Assembly (NCBI GenBank): GCA_964618175.1
Contig: CAZTZX010000002.1
Coordinates: 1-59,227 of the forward strand
Source: DTU018 sp964618175
Lineage (GTDB): Bacteria; Bacillota; Syntrophomonadia; Syntrophomonadales; Syntrophomonadaceae
DNA length: 59,227 nt
Reading direction: 5' to 3'
The notes beneath the pieces were generated by a model. It was not told the origin of the DNA, searched no databases, and saw nothing but the letters and a program-made list of their open reading frames with translations. Positions 16,090-24,030 of the stretch are shown piece by piece. Position 1 is the first letter of the stretch; the number at the start of each line of letters is the position of its first letter. The position numbers and the translations under genes were made by a program.

Positions 16090-16572
16090 TCATTTTACTA
16101 TAACCTTACCAACCATGACTAGACTGTGATTAGCAGTATACACATTATCCTTGGCAGGAAAAGACAGGTTTTCAGATGCCGATTTGATGCGATATTTTAT
16201 GGGAAAATCGTAAGAGGTGGAATCGATCTCAACGGTGTCTCCGGCCATAACCTCTAGCCTGATTTCACGTTCATCGAAACGGGTTCTTTCTTTACCATTG
16301 ACCAGTATGAGGGCTTTAGGAAGAGCGGAGTATTGTTCTATGGCTATGGTCAATACCGCATCCGGAGAGACCACTTTAGCAGGTGGTATCTGGCCAGGAC
16401 TTTCAGCTATGGCCGGGTACTCAAAAATCTGACCTTCCAGCCGTTCTCCCCAACTGAGATACAGTCGAAATGGTTCACTGGTCATTAAGCCCTGAGCTAA
16501 GACAACTGCTGCCAGGCTTAAGACAATCAAGTGGATCAAGGACTTTTCGACCCTGTTGACAAACTTTCGCAA
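16090..16572 (-). CDS. Membrane-anchored hypothetical protein
   Basis: Family not recognised. The 160 residues have one N-terminal membrane anchor or uncleaved signal (about residues 12-30) and an extracytoplasmic part rich in beta-strand patterns, for example DAVLTIAIEQYSALPKALI and AGDTVEIDSTSYDFPIKYRI. The start appears to be TTG behind GGGGGGTG. It is in a minus-strand run between larB and hutP with a 53-base gap before it. No cysteines or enzyme motifs are seen. Confidence 0.65.
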   Translation of the reverse strand: MRKFVNRVEKSLIHLIVLSLAAVVLAQGLMTSEPFRLYLSWGERLEGQIFEYPAIAESPGQIPPAKVVSPDAVLTIAIEQYSALPKALILVNGKERTRFDEREIRLEVMAGDTVEIDSTSYDFPIKYRIKSASENLSFPAKDNVYTANHSLVMVGKVIVK

Positions 16573-16625
16573 AGGATCACCCCCCGGGCCTGTTTCTCCA
16601 CTATCTTATGCCCGATCGAGGTAGA

Positions 16626-17378
16626 TTATCCATGGTTAGTCTCAATGATAGCCAGGGCCAAGGCAGCCGCTCCATAGCCATTATCGATGTTTACTACCCC
16701 TACTCCCGGTGCACAAGTATTCAGCATACTGAGTAGGGCGGCCAGGCCACCAAAGCTAGCTCCATATCCTACGCTGGTGGGAACCGCTATCACCGGGCGA
16801 TGGGTGAGGCCTCCCACTACACTGGTCAGGGCTCCGTCCATTCCCGCCACCACGATCACCACCTGAACTTCACGTATAACGGGCAAATTGTGCATTACCC
16901 TGTGAATACCGGCCACGCCCACATCAAATAAGCGCACCACCGGAACCCCCATGGTTTCCAGACAAAGGGCCGCTTCCTCAGCCACTGGCAAATCAGCTGT
17001 GCCCGCTGTCACCACCGCTGCCCTTTGTTCAGTTTGCCAACCGGGACCAGGACGATAGAGTAAACGTGCCTGCGGATGGTAGCAAATATCAGGAACTTTT
17101 TTCTGTACATGCTGAAAGACTTCCTCACTGGCTCGGGTGCCCAAAAGACGATCATTTTTTGAGGATAGATGTTCCATGATTTGTGCAACCTGAGAAGGTT
17201 CTTTTCCCTGGCAGAATACTACTTCACAGAAATTGTCTCGCAAGGCACGGTGATCATCTACACGAGCAAATCCCAGATCGGTATATGGTTCGGTGATGAG
17301 CATGTCCAAAACTTCCTCAGGCTGCATCGTTCCTGCTTTTATTTGCTCCAATAGACTTTTAACGGTATCCCTATTCAT
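16626..17378 (-). CDS. larB: Nickel pincer cofactor biosynthesis protein LarB
   Basis: Pyridinium-3,5-bisthiocarboxylate mononucleotide pathway enzyme: carboxylates and hydrolyses nicotinate adenine dinucleotide to the bis-carboxylate precursor. The 250 residues have a PurE-like C-terminal domain with AVVTAGTADLPVAEEA near residue 118, GMDGALTSVVGGLT near 179 and PVIAVPTSVGYGASFGG near 194. It overlaps the larE stop by ATGA, so the two are translationally coupled. larC, the nickel insertase, is not visible and may lie in the gap or elsewhere. Confidence 0.92.
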   Translation of the reverse strand: MNRDTVKSLLEQIKAGTMQPEEVLDMLITEPYTDLGFARVDDHRALRDNFCEVVFCQGKEPSQVAQIMEHLSSKNDRLLGTRASEEVFQHVQKKVPDICYHPQARLLYRPGPGWQTEQRAAVVTAGTADLPVAEEAALCLETMGVPVVRLFDVGVAGIHRVMHNLPVIREVQVVIVVAGMDGALTSVVGGLTHRPVIAVPTSVGYGASFGGLAALLSMLNTCAPGVGVVNIDNGYGAAALALAIIETNHG

Positions 17379-18154
17379 AATGAAATCTCCCTACTATCGC
17401 CTACTTGTTGACCGTACCCATTCAAATCCAATGCAATAGACTTCAACCCCATAGTCTGGGCTACTCTAACTATACTAGCTCGTTTATCAATTATTAACGG
17501 AATTTCTTCTGGCCTAACCTCTAAACGTATTTCTCCATTATTAAAGCGAGCCCGCACCAAAGATATGCCCAAAAGGCGAACCGCTTCTTCCAGTTCATCC
17601 AGCCGAGCCAACAGATCGGCATCCAGATGCTGCCCAGTTTTGATGCGGGTAGCCAAACATGATTCGGTGGGGTATCCAGTAAAGGGCAGATGGTAGAAAT
17701 GGCATAGGTTTATGATGCTGGCACGATCCAAGCCAGCCATCAATAGCGGACTGATAATGTTGAATTCACCTAAGGCCTTCATGCCTGGTCGGTATTCCTT
17801 AAGATCGTCCCCATGAGATCCATCCAGCAAGGTTGCCGGCAACTCTCCCATATTATGCAGCATATAAGTAAACCGGCTGCGTTTACAGTAATAGCAACGC
17901 AGTAAGTCATTGCGACTAAATAATTCATCTTCCATCTCGGGAGTATTAAGGATAATATGTTCTACCTGCAAGATTTCGGTTGTCTGTACTGCGCGGGCCA
18001 GTTCCTGCTGAGGAGTGGTCGGGGAGTAAAAGGTAACTGCTTTTATCTGGCTTTTATCAAGAAAATGCGTGCAGGCCCATAATAGAAAGGCACTGTCCAT
18101 ACCTCCCGAAAGCATTATAATTACCCGGGGTAGGCTTTGCAGTATAGCTCCCAA
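17375..18154 (-). CDS. larE: ATP-dependent sacrificial sulfur transferase LarE (5' end uncertain)
   Basis: Converts the two carboxylates of the pincer precursor to thiocarboxylates after AMP activation. Seen: PP-loop SGGMDSA near residue 16, RCYYCK near 86, and PTESCLATR near 166 whose cysteine is the sulfur donor in the well-studied enzyme. The coordinates use a TTG, but the frame stays open back to the 100-N gap at 18163, and family members have roughly 10 more residues, so the true start is probably inside the gap. Coupled to larB downstream. Confidence 0.88.
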   Translation of the reverse strand: MGAILQSLPRVIIMLSGGMDSAFLLWACTHFLDKSQIKAVTFYSPTTPQQELARAVQTTEILQVEHIILNTPEMEDELFSRNDLLRCYYCKRSRFTYMLHNMGELPATLLDGSHGDDLKEYRPGMKALGEFNIISPLLMAGLDRASIINLCHFYHLPFTGYPTESCLATRIKTGQHLDADLLARLDELEEAVRLLGISLVRARFNNGEIRLEVRPEEIPLIIDKRASIVRVAQTMGLKSIALDLNGYGQQVGDSREISL

Positions 18155-18162
18155 CTTTACTA

Positions 18163-18262
18163 NNNNNNNNNNNNNNNNNNNNNNNNNNNNNNNNNNNNNN
18201 NNNNNNNNNNNNNNNNNNNNNNNNNNNNNNNNNNNNNNNNNNNNNNNNNNNNNNNNNNNNNN
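18163..18262. other. Scaffold gap of 100 Ns
   Basis: Exactly 100 undetermined bases, the usual placeholder for a gap of unknown length. It removes the 3' end of the HDOD gene and probably the 5' end of larE; further genes could be missing. Confidence 0.99.
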
Positions 18263-18990
18263 CCGTCTACTCCAATTCCAATTCCCATGGCAACGCAGAC
18301 TGCATCAGCCACATGAACAATAGCAGTCAGTTTGGGATTGATCTGAGCATTATCGGGGTCATGGTGAAATTCTATGGCTTCTACTAATTCGGGAGGCAGG
18401 TTCCACTTCTCTGCTATTCTAGCCCCGACCTGAGCATGATTAAATCCCAGGACGCTTTCTTCAGCCTGCAAGAACGAACATTCGTTATTTAACACCTTGT
18501 CGAGTACTTCATGGTAAGCCTCTTTTAGAGAACTGTTTAACACTACTTTGCCGGTGTCATGAAGCAAGGAGGCTGTATAAGGTACATCCACTCCGGCATA
18601 TTTGACCCGCCTAGCAATTAGGCGGGCAGCCATAGCTGAGGTTTGGGAATGCTTCCATAGTTCACCGTATTCCAGAGCATACCCTTCCATCTTTTGCGAT
18701 AGTATTTCACTAACCGATGCCGCCATGACAATGCTGCGGATGGTTTTGAATCCCAACAATACTGTGGCATCGGTCACCGATGCAATACGGCGTGGGAAAT
18801 TATAAAAAGCTGAGTTAGCCAGTTTTAATACCCGGGCCGTCAACCCCTGATCCTGGGATATCTCCTGGTTGATATCCTGTGCCGTAGAATCAGGTTCTTC
18901 GGTGAGTTCCATTACCTTTAGAACTACCTGCGGCAAAGAAGGCAAATCTTGTACTGCCTGAACAATTTCATCCAAGGAAATCCTTCCCAT
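18263..18990 (-). CDS. HDOD domain protein, C-terminus lost in the gap
   Basis: Signalling-type output protein with an HDOD domain, a degenerate relative of HD phosphohydrolases. About 243 residues remain. The start SLDEIVQAVQDLPSLPQVVLKV, quoted here as LPSLPQVVLKV, and DQGLTARVLKLANSAFYNFP near residue 48 are diagnostic. LLHDTGKVVL near 141 retains an HD pair. I place the start at ATG 18990, 8 bases after AAAGGAGG; the frame stays open 24 codons further upstream without a ribosome site. It follows the unknown gene at 19004 by 13 bases. Confidence 0.88.
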
Positions 18991-19003
18991 CAGGATTCCT
19001 CCT

Positions 19004-19441
19004 TTATCTCCAGTTATCCAGTTTACGTTCCAAATATGACCGGTAATTAACCATTTCGGCACAAATCTTCATCAGCAGTCGTTCTATATCCAAACGCGAC
19101 AAGGTCAGATCCTCGGGATCTAGAACCTCAACCGTTCGGAATTCTTCCTTCATGGTAAACTTAACCGCATCTTCTAGGGTATCGGCTAAATAGGTGATGG
19201 TAACCGGAGCAAATGCCGTCATTTTACCAGTGACCTCATCCAAAACAGTATATACTTCCTGGCTCATATCGATGTCTTCAATAAAGATACCTTGAATAGG
19301 AACATTGCGCACTAGTGAAACCTTATGTTGACGGAGTTCTTCCGCCACCATAACACCATTTTTGCCGCCGAATAATTTCCCCTGACGGGTTTTTCCCTGG
19401 TAATCAAAGCGAACTCTCATTTTAATTTTAGTCATGATCAT
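19004..19441 (-). CDS. Conserved-looking hypothetical protein
   Basis: Family not recognised. The 145-residue soluble protein is rich in charged residues. Its N-terminal half alternates beta-strands (KMRVRFDYQGKTRQGKLFGG). The middle segment reads like a small regulatory domain (MTAFAPVTITYLADTLEDAV), and the C-terminus is helical and basic (YRSYLERKLDNWR). Two close ATGs (19441 and 19433) share a GGGAGGCGG ribosome site, which is itself embedded in the end of a decayed upstream frame. It is followed by the HDOD gene after 13 bases, suggesting a shared signalling role; that is inference. Confidence 0.65.
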   Translation of the reverse strand: MIMTKIKMRVRFDYQGKTRQGKLFGGKNGVMVAEELRQHKVSLVRNVPIQGIFIEDIDMSQEVYTVLDEVTGKMTAFAPVTITYLADTLEDAVKFTMKEEFRTVEVLDPEDLTLSRLDIERLLMKICAEMVNYRSYLERKLDNWR

Positions 19442-19926
19442 TGCCGCCTCCCAGCTGCTTAATTAATCGGCGCTCGTCAGGCCTTAAGTAGCCTGATCCG
19501 GTATCCCCATTAGATTTGACGCCTGATCACAGGCGACTAACCGTGCCGCATTTAAGTAAGAATGCCCAGCAAATATCTACCTAGAGCGACCAAACCGTAT
19601 CATCAAATCAATATAGTTGTCAAACTGAGACTAACGATGCTGCCATACTTCTTTTATAATATCGGTCTTTAGACGAATAACTTTATCTCCAGTTGAGTCT
19701 GAGCTGGTCATCTGTTCCACTTTTAGGTTCAGCAGGGTGCAGGTGTTACTGTAGCAGTCAGAGCATTACCGCCCCAGGTTTCCTAAATCAATTATATCAA
19801 ATTGCTATCCACATATTTCATTCCTCAAGAATTATCCGCTTAGGAAGGCCTCTTAACTTGGGCTACCTGCAGTGCGTCTCCCTCCAAACCAGGGGCTTGC
19901 TGCTTGTCAGAAGGTTGATTATTCAT
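19428..19926 (-). pseudogene. Decayed gene between cobO and the 145-residue gene
   Basis: The region lacks an intact frame but has protein-like stretches on the minus strand. An ATG at 19926 overlaps the cobO stop (TGATG) and starts MNNQPSDKQQAPGLEG, soon ending. A 44-codon stretch from 19765 has a CSDCYSNTC cysteine cluster and continues through KVIRLKTDIIKEVWQHR to a TAG at 19631-19633. The same frame then gives SQFDNYIDLMIRFGRSR. A last stretch (19526-19428) gives SGYLRPDERRLIKQLGGG and stops inside the next gene's start. Several stops (TAA, TAG, TGA) and at least two frame changes separate these. I read a single broken gene of perhaps 150 residues. Chance open stretches or draft-assembly errors are alternatives. 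Confidence 0.4.
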
Positions 19927-20483
19927 CAGTAGTCTATACCCTCTTGGGCTCGCCCCCCCAAGGAAAAGGGATGTTTTATCATTTCCATATAGGTCACCAG
20001 ATCTGCGGCATCAATTAATTCTTCAGTGCAGCTACGACCGGTTAGTATTAAATCTAATTCATCAGGAGCACGATCCAATATGTTTTTTATCCAAGGTTGG
20101 GCTCCGGGCCAAACTGACCACAGGTTAAGAATCTCATCCAGTACAATTAAATTCCACTTACCAGACTGGATTTCCTGCTCAGCCAGGATAAGACCCTCTC
20201 TGGCCTGTTCCTCATCCTCGCTTGTCCATCCTAAGCTGTTTACTATGCACTCCTGTTGCCCAGGACAGCAGGTTTGACCTAGGTAGGGACAGGATCTTCC
20301 AAATGATTCTATCACCAGGCGGGGGCTGTCTAAATAATTTGCCGCTTTCCACTCCCCACTGATACGCTGATCTTTTAAAAACAACATCACCAGCACTTTT
20401 CGCCCATGACCCCAGGAACGAAAAGCAATTCCAGCTGCCGCCGAGGTTTTTCCCTTACCTGGACCAGTAAAAATAAGTTTCAA
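19926..20483 (-). CDS. cobO: Cob(I)yrinic acid a,c-diamide adenosyltransferase
   Basis: Transfers the adenosyl group of ATP to reduced corrinoid in B12 synthesis or salvage. The 185 residues have the P-loop GPGKGKTSAA at residues 7-16, VLDEIL near 118, and the C-terminal KHPFSLGGRAQEGIDY that is nearly invariant in CobA/CobO/BtuR. A CPYLGQTCCPG cysteine-rich insertion near residue 65 is unusual in enterobacterial BtuR but occurs in clostridial forms. The gene lies 18 bases downstream of rluB. The product would support B12 enzymes such as MetH at 50.6 kb. Confidence 0.93.
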   Translation of the reverse strand: MKLIFTGPGKGKTSAAAGIAFRSWGHGRKVLVMLFLKDQRISGEWKAANYLDSPRLVIESFGRSCPYLGQTCCPGQQECIVNSLGWTSEDEEQAREGLILAEQEIQSGKWNLIVLDEILNLWSVWPGAQPWIKNILDRAPDELDLILTGRSCTEELIDAADLVTYMEMIKHPFSLGGRAQEGIDY

Positions 20484-20501
20484 AAGCTACCCCCACCAAT
20501 A

Positions 20502-21227
20502 TTATTTTTCAGACTGCCCAGTAGCCAGAGCTAACAATTGCTCAACCTCTTTCTGGGTCAAATGTCGGTGCTGTCCGATGACTAATTTATTTAGGTTAAG
20601 GTTGCCAAAGCCAGTACGAACCAGGTGTATAACGGGGTGGTCAATGGCCTGAAACATTCTTTTAACCTGGCGTTTACGGCCCTCATGAATTTCGATCTCC
20701 ACCGTGGTTTCATTTACGCCAGACATAATTATCTGTGCACGTGCAGGAGATGTCCAACCATCATCCAGTTCAACACCCTTTTCCAAGCGTTTTAACTCGG
20801 AAGGTTGTATTTTACCTTGGACAATAGCCTGATAGCGTTTGGGAACCATATGGCGGGGATGAATCATCTGATTGGTAAAATCCCCATCATTGGTCAGCAA
20901 CAAAAGGCCTTCCGTATCAAAGTCCAATCTTCCCACTGGATACAAACGCTGTCTGTCTTCGCCAATTAGATCCAGAACGGTAGGTCGGCCGAAGGGATCG
21001 GTTACGGTTGAAAGATACCCGGCTGGTTTATAGAGCAGGATATATTGCTTCGCTTCAGGTGTAATGGGAATTCGGTTTACTTCTACATAGTCTGCCAACG
21101 GATCCACTACAAACGCGGGTGTTGTGATCAGTTTACCATTTACCCTCACCTGACCGCCAACAATCAACTCCTCAGCCTTGCGACGAGAAGCCAGTCCGGC
21201 ATGTGCTAAATACTTGGCGAGTCTCAT
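20502..21227 (-). CDS. rluB: 23S rRNA pseudouridine synthase, RsuA/RluB family
   Basis: Modifies uridine in rRNA (probably 23S U2605). An N-terminal S4 RNA-binding domain (residues about 1-60) begins MRLAKYLAHAGLASRRKAEE. The catalytic core has GRLDFDTEGLLLLTNDG near residue 98 with the active-site aspartate, and a C-terminal HEGRKRQVKRMF near 176. I choose the ATG at 21227, about 6 bases after GAGAGGG, rather than the ATG two codons earlier. It probably leads a unit with cobO. Confidence 0.93.
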   Translation of the reverse strand: MRLAKYLAHAGLASRRKAEELIVGGQVRVNGKLITTPAFVVDPLADYVEVNRIPITPEAKQYILLYKPAGYLSTVTDPFGRPTVLDLIGEDRQRLYPVGRLDFDTEGLLLLTNDGDFTNQMIHPRHMVPKRYQAIVQGKIQPSELKRLEKGVELDDGWTSPARAQIIMSGVNETTVEIEIHEGRKRQVKRMFQAIDHPVIHLVRTGFGNLNLNKLVIGQHRHLTQKEVEQLLALATGQSEK

Positions 21228-21314
21228 GGTCATCCCTCTCGATCATAGGCGGGTTAAAAGAAGCCTCCAAGACCTGTGCCCCGAAGGGTTATCATCCTTA
21301 ACGACTAGACTAAT

Positions 21315-21400
21315 ATTGTCATCCTGACGAAGGAACGACCGAAGGATCTTTCCCTTTGGTACGAGTAAAGATTCTTCGACTTCGTCTCAGAATGAAAGAT
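21315..21400. repeat. Imperfect palindromic intergenic element
   Basis: About 86 bases whose ends pair with mismatches: GTCATCCTGA near the left end with TCAGAATG at the right, and GAAGGATCTTT with AAAGATTCTTC. This resembles the widespread dispersed repeat beginning TTGTCATCCTGAGC and ending CTCAGAATGACAA found between genes in many bacteria. It lies in the 415-base gene-free stretch between rluB and folE, where I see nothing else certain. Confidence 0.65.
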
Positions 21401-21642
21401 ACTTTCTTAGCGGTTTCGAACCGTCCCCATGCCTTACCCATGCCTTTGGAGATATACTCCTATTAAGTATTATGTTCCACGTTGACATAACCAAGTAAAT
21501 ATTTCAAGGTCTAATCCCAATAATACTGGTTTTTATAAGGAGTAATAGCTAGGTTAATAATATGGGGAAAGAAAGATTTATGGGGATAAGTCAGGGCATA
21601 TTTGGTATCATGGTAATTAATCTAATAACCGGAGGCGGGCAT

Positions 21643-22218
21643 ATGACTAAACGGGAAATCAACAAGCCGCAAATCGAACAAGCAGTGCGTATGATCCTGG
21701 AAGCTATTGGAGAAGATCCCGAACGAGAAGGAGTATTGAATACGCCTAAACGGGTAGCCAGCATGTATGAGGAAATCTTTGCCGGTATGACTACTGATCC
21801 CAAAGAGTTTCTGCAAGTTTGCTTTTCCGAATATCATGATGAACTGGTTTTAGTAAAAGACATACCTATTTATTCAATGTGCGAACATCACCTGCTTCCC
21901 TTCTACGGCAAGGCTCATGTAGCCTACATCCCCAAAGGAGGAAAAGTAGTAGGGATAAGCAAACTAGCCCGGGTCGCTGAGGCTTACGCCCATCGTCCCC
22001 AGTTGCAGGAACGGTTGACCTCACAGATCGCTGATTGTATTAATGATACTCTTAATCCTTACGCCGTAGGGGTAATTATCGAAGCGGAACATATGTGCAT
22101 GACCATGCGGGGTATCCGTAAGCCAGGGTCGGTAACAGTAACCTCGGCCGTCAGAGGACTATTTGAAACCAGATCGGAAGTCCGGGCGGAATTATTTGCT
22201 TTAATAAACTCTAAATAA
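21643..22218 (+). CDS. folE: GTP cyclohydrolase I
   Basis: First step of folate synthesis: GTP to dihydroneopterin triphosphate. It also supplies queuosine synthesis, relevant to the tgt-queA-queH genes here. The 191-residue length is standard. Zinc and active-site motifs are CEHHLLPFYGKAHVAYIP near residue 79 and MCMTMRGIRKPGS near 150, plus SKLARVAEAYAHRPQLQERL near 106. I use ATG 21643 because GGAGGCGGG lies directly before it and the family begins here; the frame is open 27 codons further. A single gene flanked by palindromic repeats on both sides. Confidence 0.96.
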   Translation: MTKREINKPQIEQAVRMILEAIGEDPEREGVLNTPKRVASMYEEIFAGMTTDPKEFLQVCFSEYHDELVLVKDIPIYSMCEHHLLPFYGKAHVAYIPKGGKVVGISKLARVAEAYAHRPQLQERLTSQIADCINDTLNPYAVGVIIEAEHMCMTMRGIRKPGSVTVTSAVRGLFETRSEVRAELFALINSK

Positions 22219-22221
22219 CAT

Positions 22222-22281
22222 AGGGGTCAGGCCTTGAAATATTTACTCATGTGGTTGGTAAAGATTCAAGGCCTGACCCCT
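22222..22281. repeat. Perfect 17-bp inverted repeat between folE and fhs
   Basis: Arms AGGGGTCAGGCCTTGAA (22222-22238) and its exact complement (22265-22281) enclose a 26-base loop. It sits between convergent genes, so it may act as a two-way terminator, but no T-run follows on either strand. The sequence resembles REP-type palindromes associated with IS200-like transposases; no transposase is present here. Confidence 0.75.
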
Positions 22282-22295
22282 TACTATGCGAGCTA

Positions 22296-23963
22296 CTAAA
22301 AGAGTCCTACAATTTCGCCGCTTTCCAGTATATCTATCTTTTCAGCGGCCGGGGTTTTGCCTAAACCGGGCATGGTCATAATCGTACCCGCTAAGGCTAC
22401 TACAAAACCGGCCCCAGCTGACAGCCGCACTTCACGGACGGTCACCTCGTAACCGCGGGGACGTCCTTTCAGATCAGGGTTGTCGGATAGCGAATATTGG
22501 GTTTTGGCCATGCAAACCGGCAGATCGCCGTAACCCAAGTCCTCAAAACGTTGTAGCATTTTCGACGCTTCCGAGGTATAGTTCACACCATCTGCTCCAT
22601 AAATCTCAGTACAGACCGTACGGATCTTTTCTTTAAGAGGAAGTTTTAGATCATAAAGAAACTTGAATTCACTGGATTTTTCAGCTGCCGCCATGACTTT
22701 TTGAGCCAATTCTTCGCCACCAGCGCCACCTTTAGCCCACACCCTGGACAAGGCTACTTCGGCTCCCATTGATTCACAGCGACCAACAATAAATTCGATC
22801 TCTTCTGCGGTATCGGTGGGGAATTCATTTAGGGCCACCACTACAGGCACTCCGAATTTACCGATGTTTTCCATCTGTTTCAGTAAGTTTTCAGTGCCCT
22901 TTTCCAGAGCCTCCATATTTTTTTCACCCAGTTGGTCTTTGGCTACTCCGCCATGGTTTTTCAAGGCCCGTATGGTGGCTACCAATACTACGGCATCAGG
23001 CTTCAGGTTCCCATAACGACATACGATGTTGAAAAACTTCTCCGCTCCCAAATCAGCACCGAAGCCTGCCTCCGTGATCAGATAGTCAGCCAGCTTCAGC
23101 CCAATTTGTGTCGCTACAATGCTGTTAGCGCCGTGGGCGATATTGGCAAAAGGACCTCCGTGCACAAAGGCCGGGGTGTTTTCCAGGGTTTGAACCAAAT
23201 TAGGTTTAATGGCATCTTTCATTAACAAAGCCATTGATCCGGCAGCTTTCAGATCATCTGCGGTAACCGGCTTGCCATCGTAAGTGTAGGCTACCACAAC
23301 ACGCTTAAAGCGCTCTTTTAGATCCATTAAATCAGTAGCCAGGCAAAGGGAAGCCATGATCTCGGAAGCTACACTAATATCGAAGCCGGATTCCCGCGGG
23401 ATACCATCCAGGCGTCCCCCCAGACCAATCACTATATGACGCAAAGCCCGTTCATTTAAGTCCATGATCCGTCGCAAAACTATCTGACGGGGATCAACAT
23501 TAAGAGCATTGCCCTGATGTATATGGTTGTCCAACATGGCAGCCAAAAGATTATGAGCAGTAGTAACAGCATGGATGTCACCGGTAAAATGCAGGTTGAT
23601 ATCGTCCATAGGCACCACCTGCGAATAACCACCCCCAGCTGCTCCCCCTTTGATACCAAAACTGGGTCCCAAAGACGGCTCGCGAAGAGCTATAATAGCT
23701 TTCTTACCAACCCGGTTAAGGGCCTGACCCAATCCCACTGTAGTGGTGGTTTTTCCTTCGCCCGCCGGAGTAGGGGTGATAGCCGTAACCAGTACCAGCT
23801 TACCGGAGGGCTTGTTTTGCATGCGTGACCACACATCCAACGACACTTTAGCCTTATACTTGCCGTACAATTCCAGATCATCATCACTCAACCCAAGTGA
23901 CTGTCCAATTTGATCAATAGGAGCCATCCTGCACTCCTGGGCAATCTCAATATCACTTTTCAT
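22296..23963 (-). CDS. fhs: Formate-tetrahydrofolate ligase
   Basis: ATP-dependent formylation of tetrahydrofolate, reversible. It is central to the Wood-Ljungdahl pathway and to formate metabolism in syntrophs and acetogens. The 555-residue length is normal. The P-loop TPAGEGKTTTTVGLGQ lies at about 65-80, followed by REPSLGPSFGIKGGAAGGGY (quoted at 20) and HGGPFANIAHG near 270. Start ATG behind AGGAGG. It lies 67 bases after the ftcD stop and the two are probably co-transcribed from the promoter near 25.2 kb. Confidence 0.97.
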   Translation of the reverse strand: MKSDIEIAQECRMAPIDQIGQSLGLSDDDLELYGKYKAKVSLDVWSRMQNKPSGKLVLVTAITPTPAGEGKTTTTVGLGQALNRVGKKAIIALREPSLGPSFGIKGGAAGGGYSQVVPMDDINLHFTGDIHAVTTAHNLLAAMLDNHIHQGNALNVDPRQIVLRRIMDLNERALRHIVIGLGGRLDGIPRESGFDISVASEIMASLCLATDLMDLKERFKRVVVAYTYDGKPVTADDLKAAGSMALLMKDAIKPNLVQTLENTPAFVHGGPFANIAHGANSIVATQIGLKLADYLITEAGFGADLGAEKFFNIVCRYGNLKPDAVVLVATIRALKNHGGVAKDQLGEKNMEALEKGTENLLKQMENIGKFGVPVVVALNEFPTDTAEEIEFIVGRCESMGAEVALSRVWAKGGAGGEELAQKVMAAAEKSSEFKFLYDLKLPLKEKIRTVCTEIYGADGVNYTSEASKMLQRFEDLGYGDLPVCMAKTQYSLSDNPDLKGRPRGYEVTVREVRLSAGAGFVVALAGTIMTMPGLGKTPAAEKIDILESGEIVGLF

Positions 23964-24030
23964 TTCTTAAAAGCCTCCTCAACAAACAACTGTAATGTTA
24001 TAGTAAACCGTTGGCCTGCTATCTTGCGTA

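Noticed and set aside
18160..19062. Full HDOD frame extended through the Ns
   Set aside because: The last 34 codons are undetermined bases; only 18263-18990 is supported, and the first 24 codons lack a ribosome site.
19442..19560. Riboswitch in front of the 145-residue gene
   Set aside because: Two small hairpins exist, but no known aptamer core (cobalamin, c-di-GMP, TPP or others) could be matched; the sequence reads better as decayed coding DNA.
19527..19768. Recoding of in-frame TAG/TGA (pyrrolysine or selenocysteine) in the cobO-linked frame
   Set aside because: Stops of three kinds and shifts of frame occur together, and no SECIS-type hairpin was evident; decay or sequence error is simpler.
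22222..22281. Intrinsic terminator between folE and fhs
   Set aside because: Stem is strong but the loop is 26 bases and no T-run follows; called a repeat instead.
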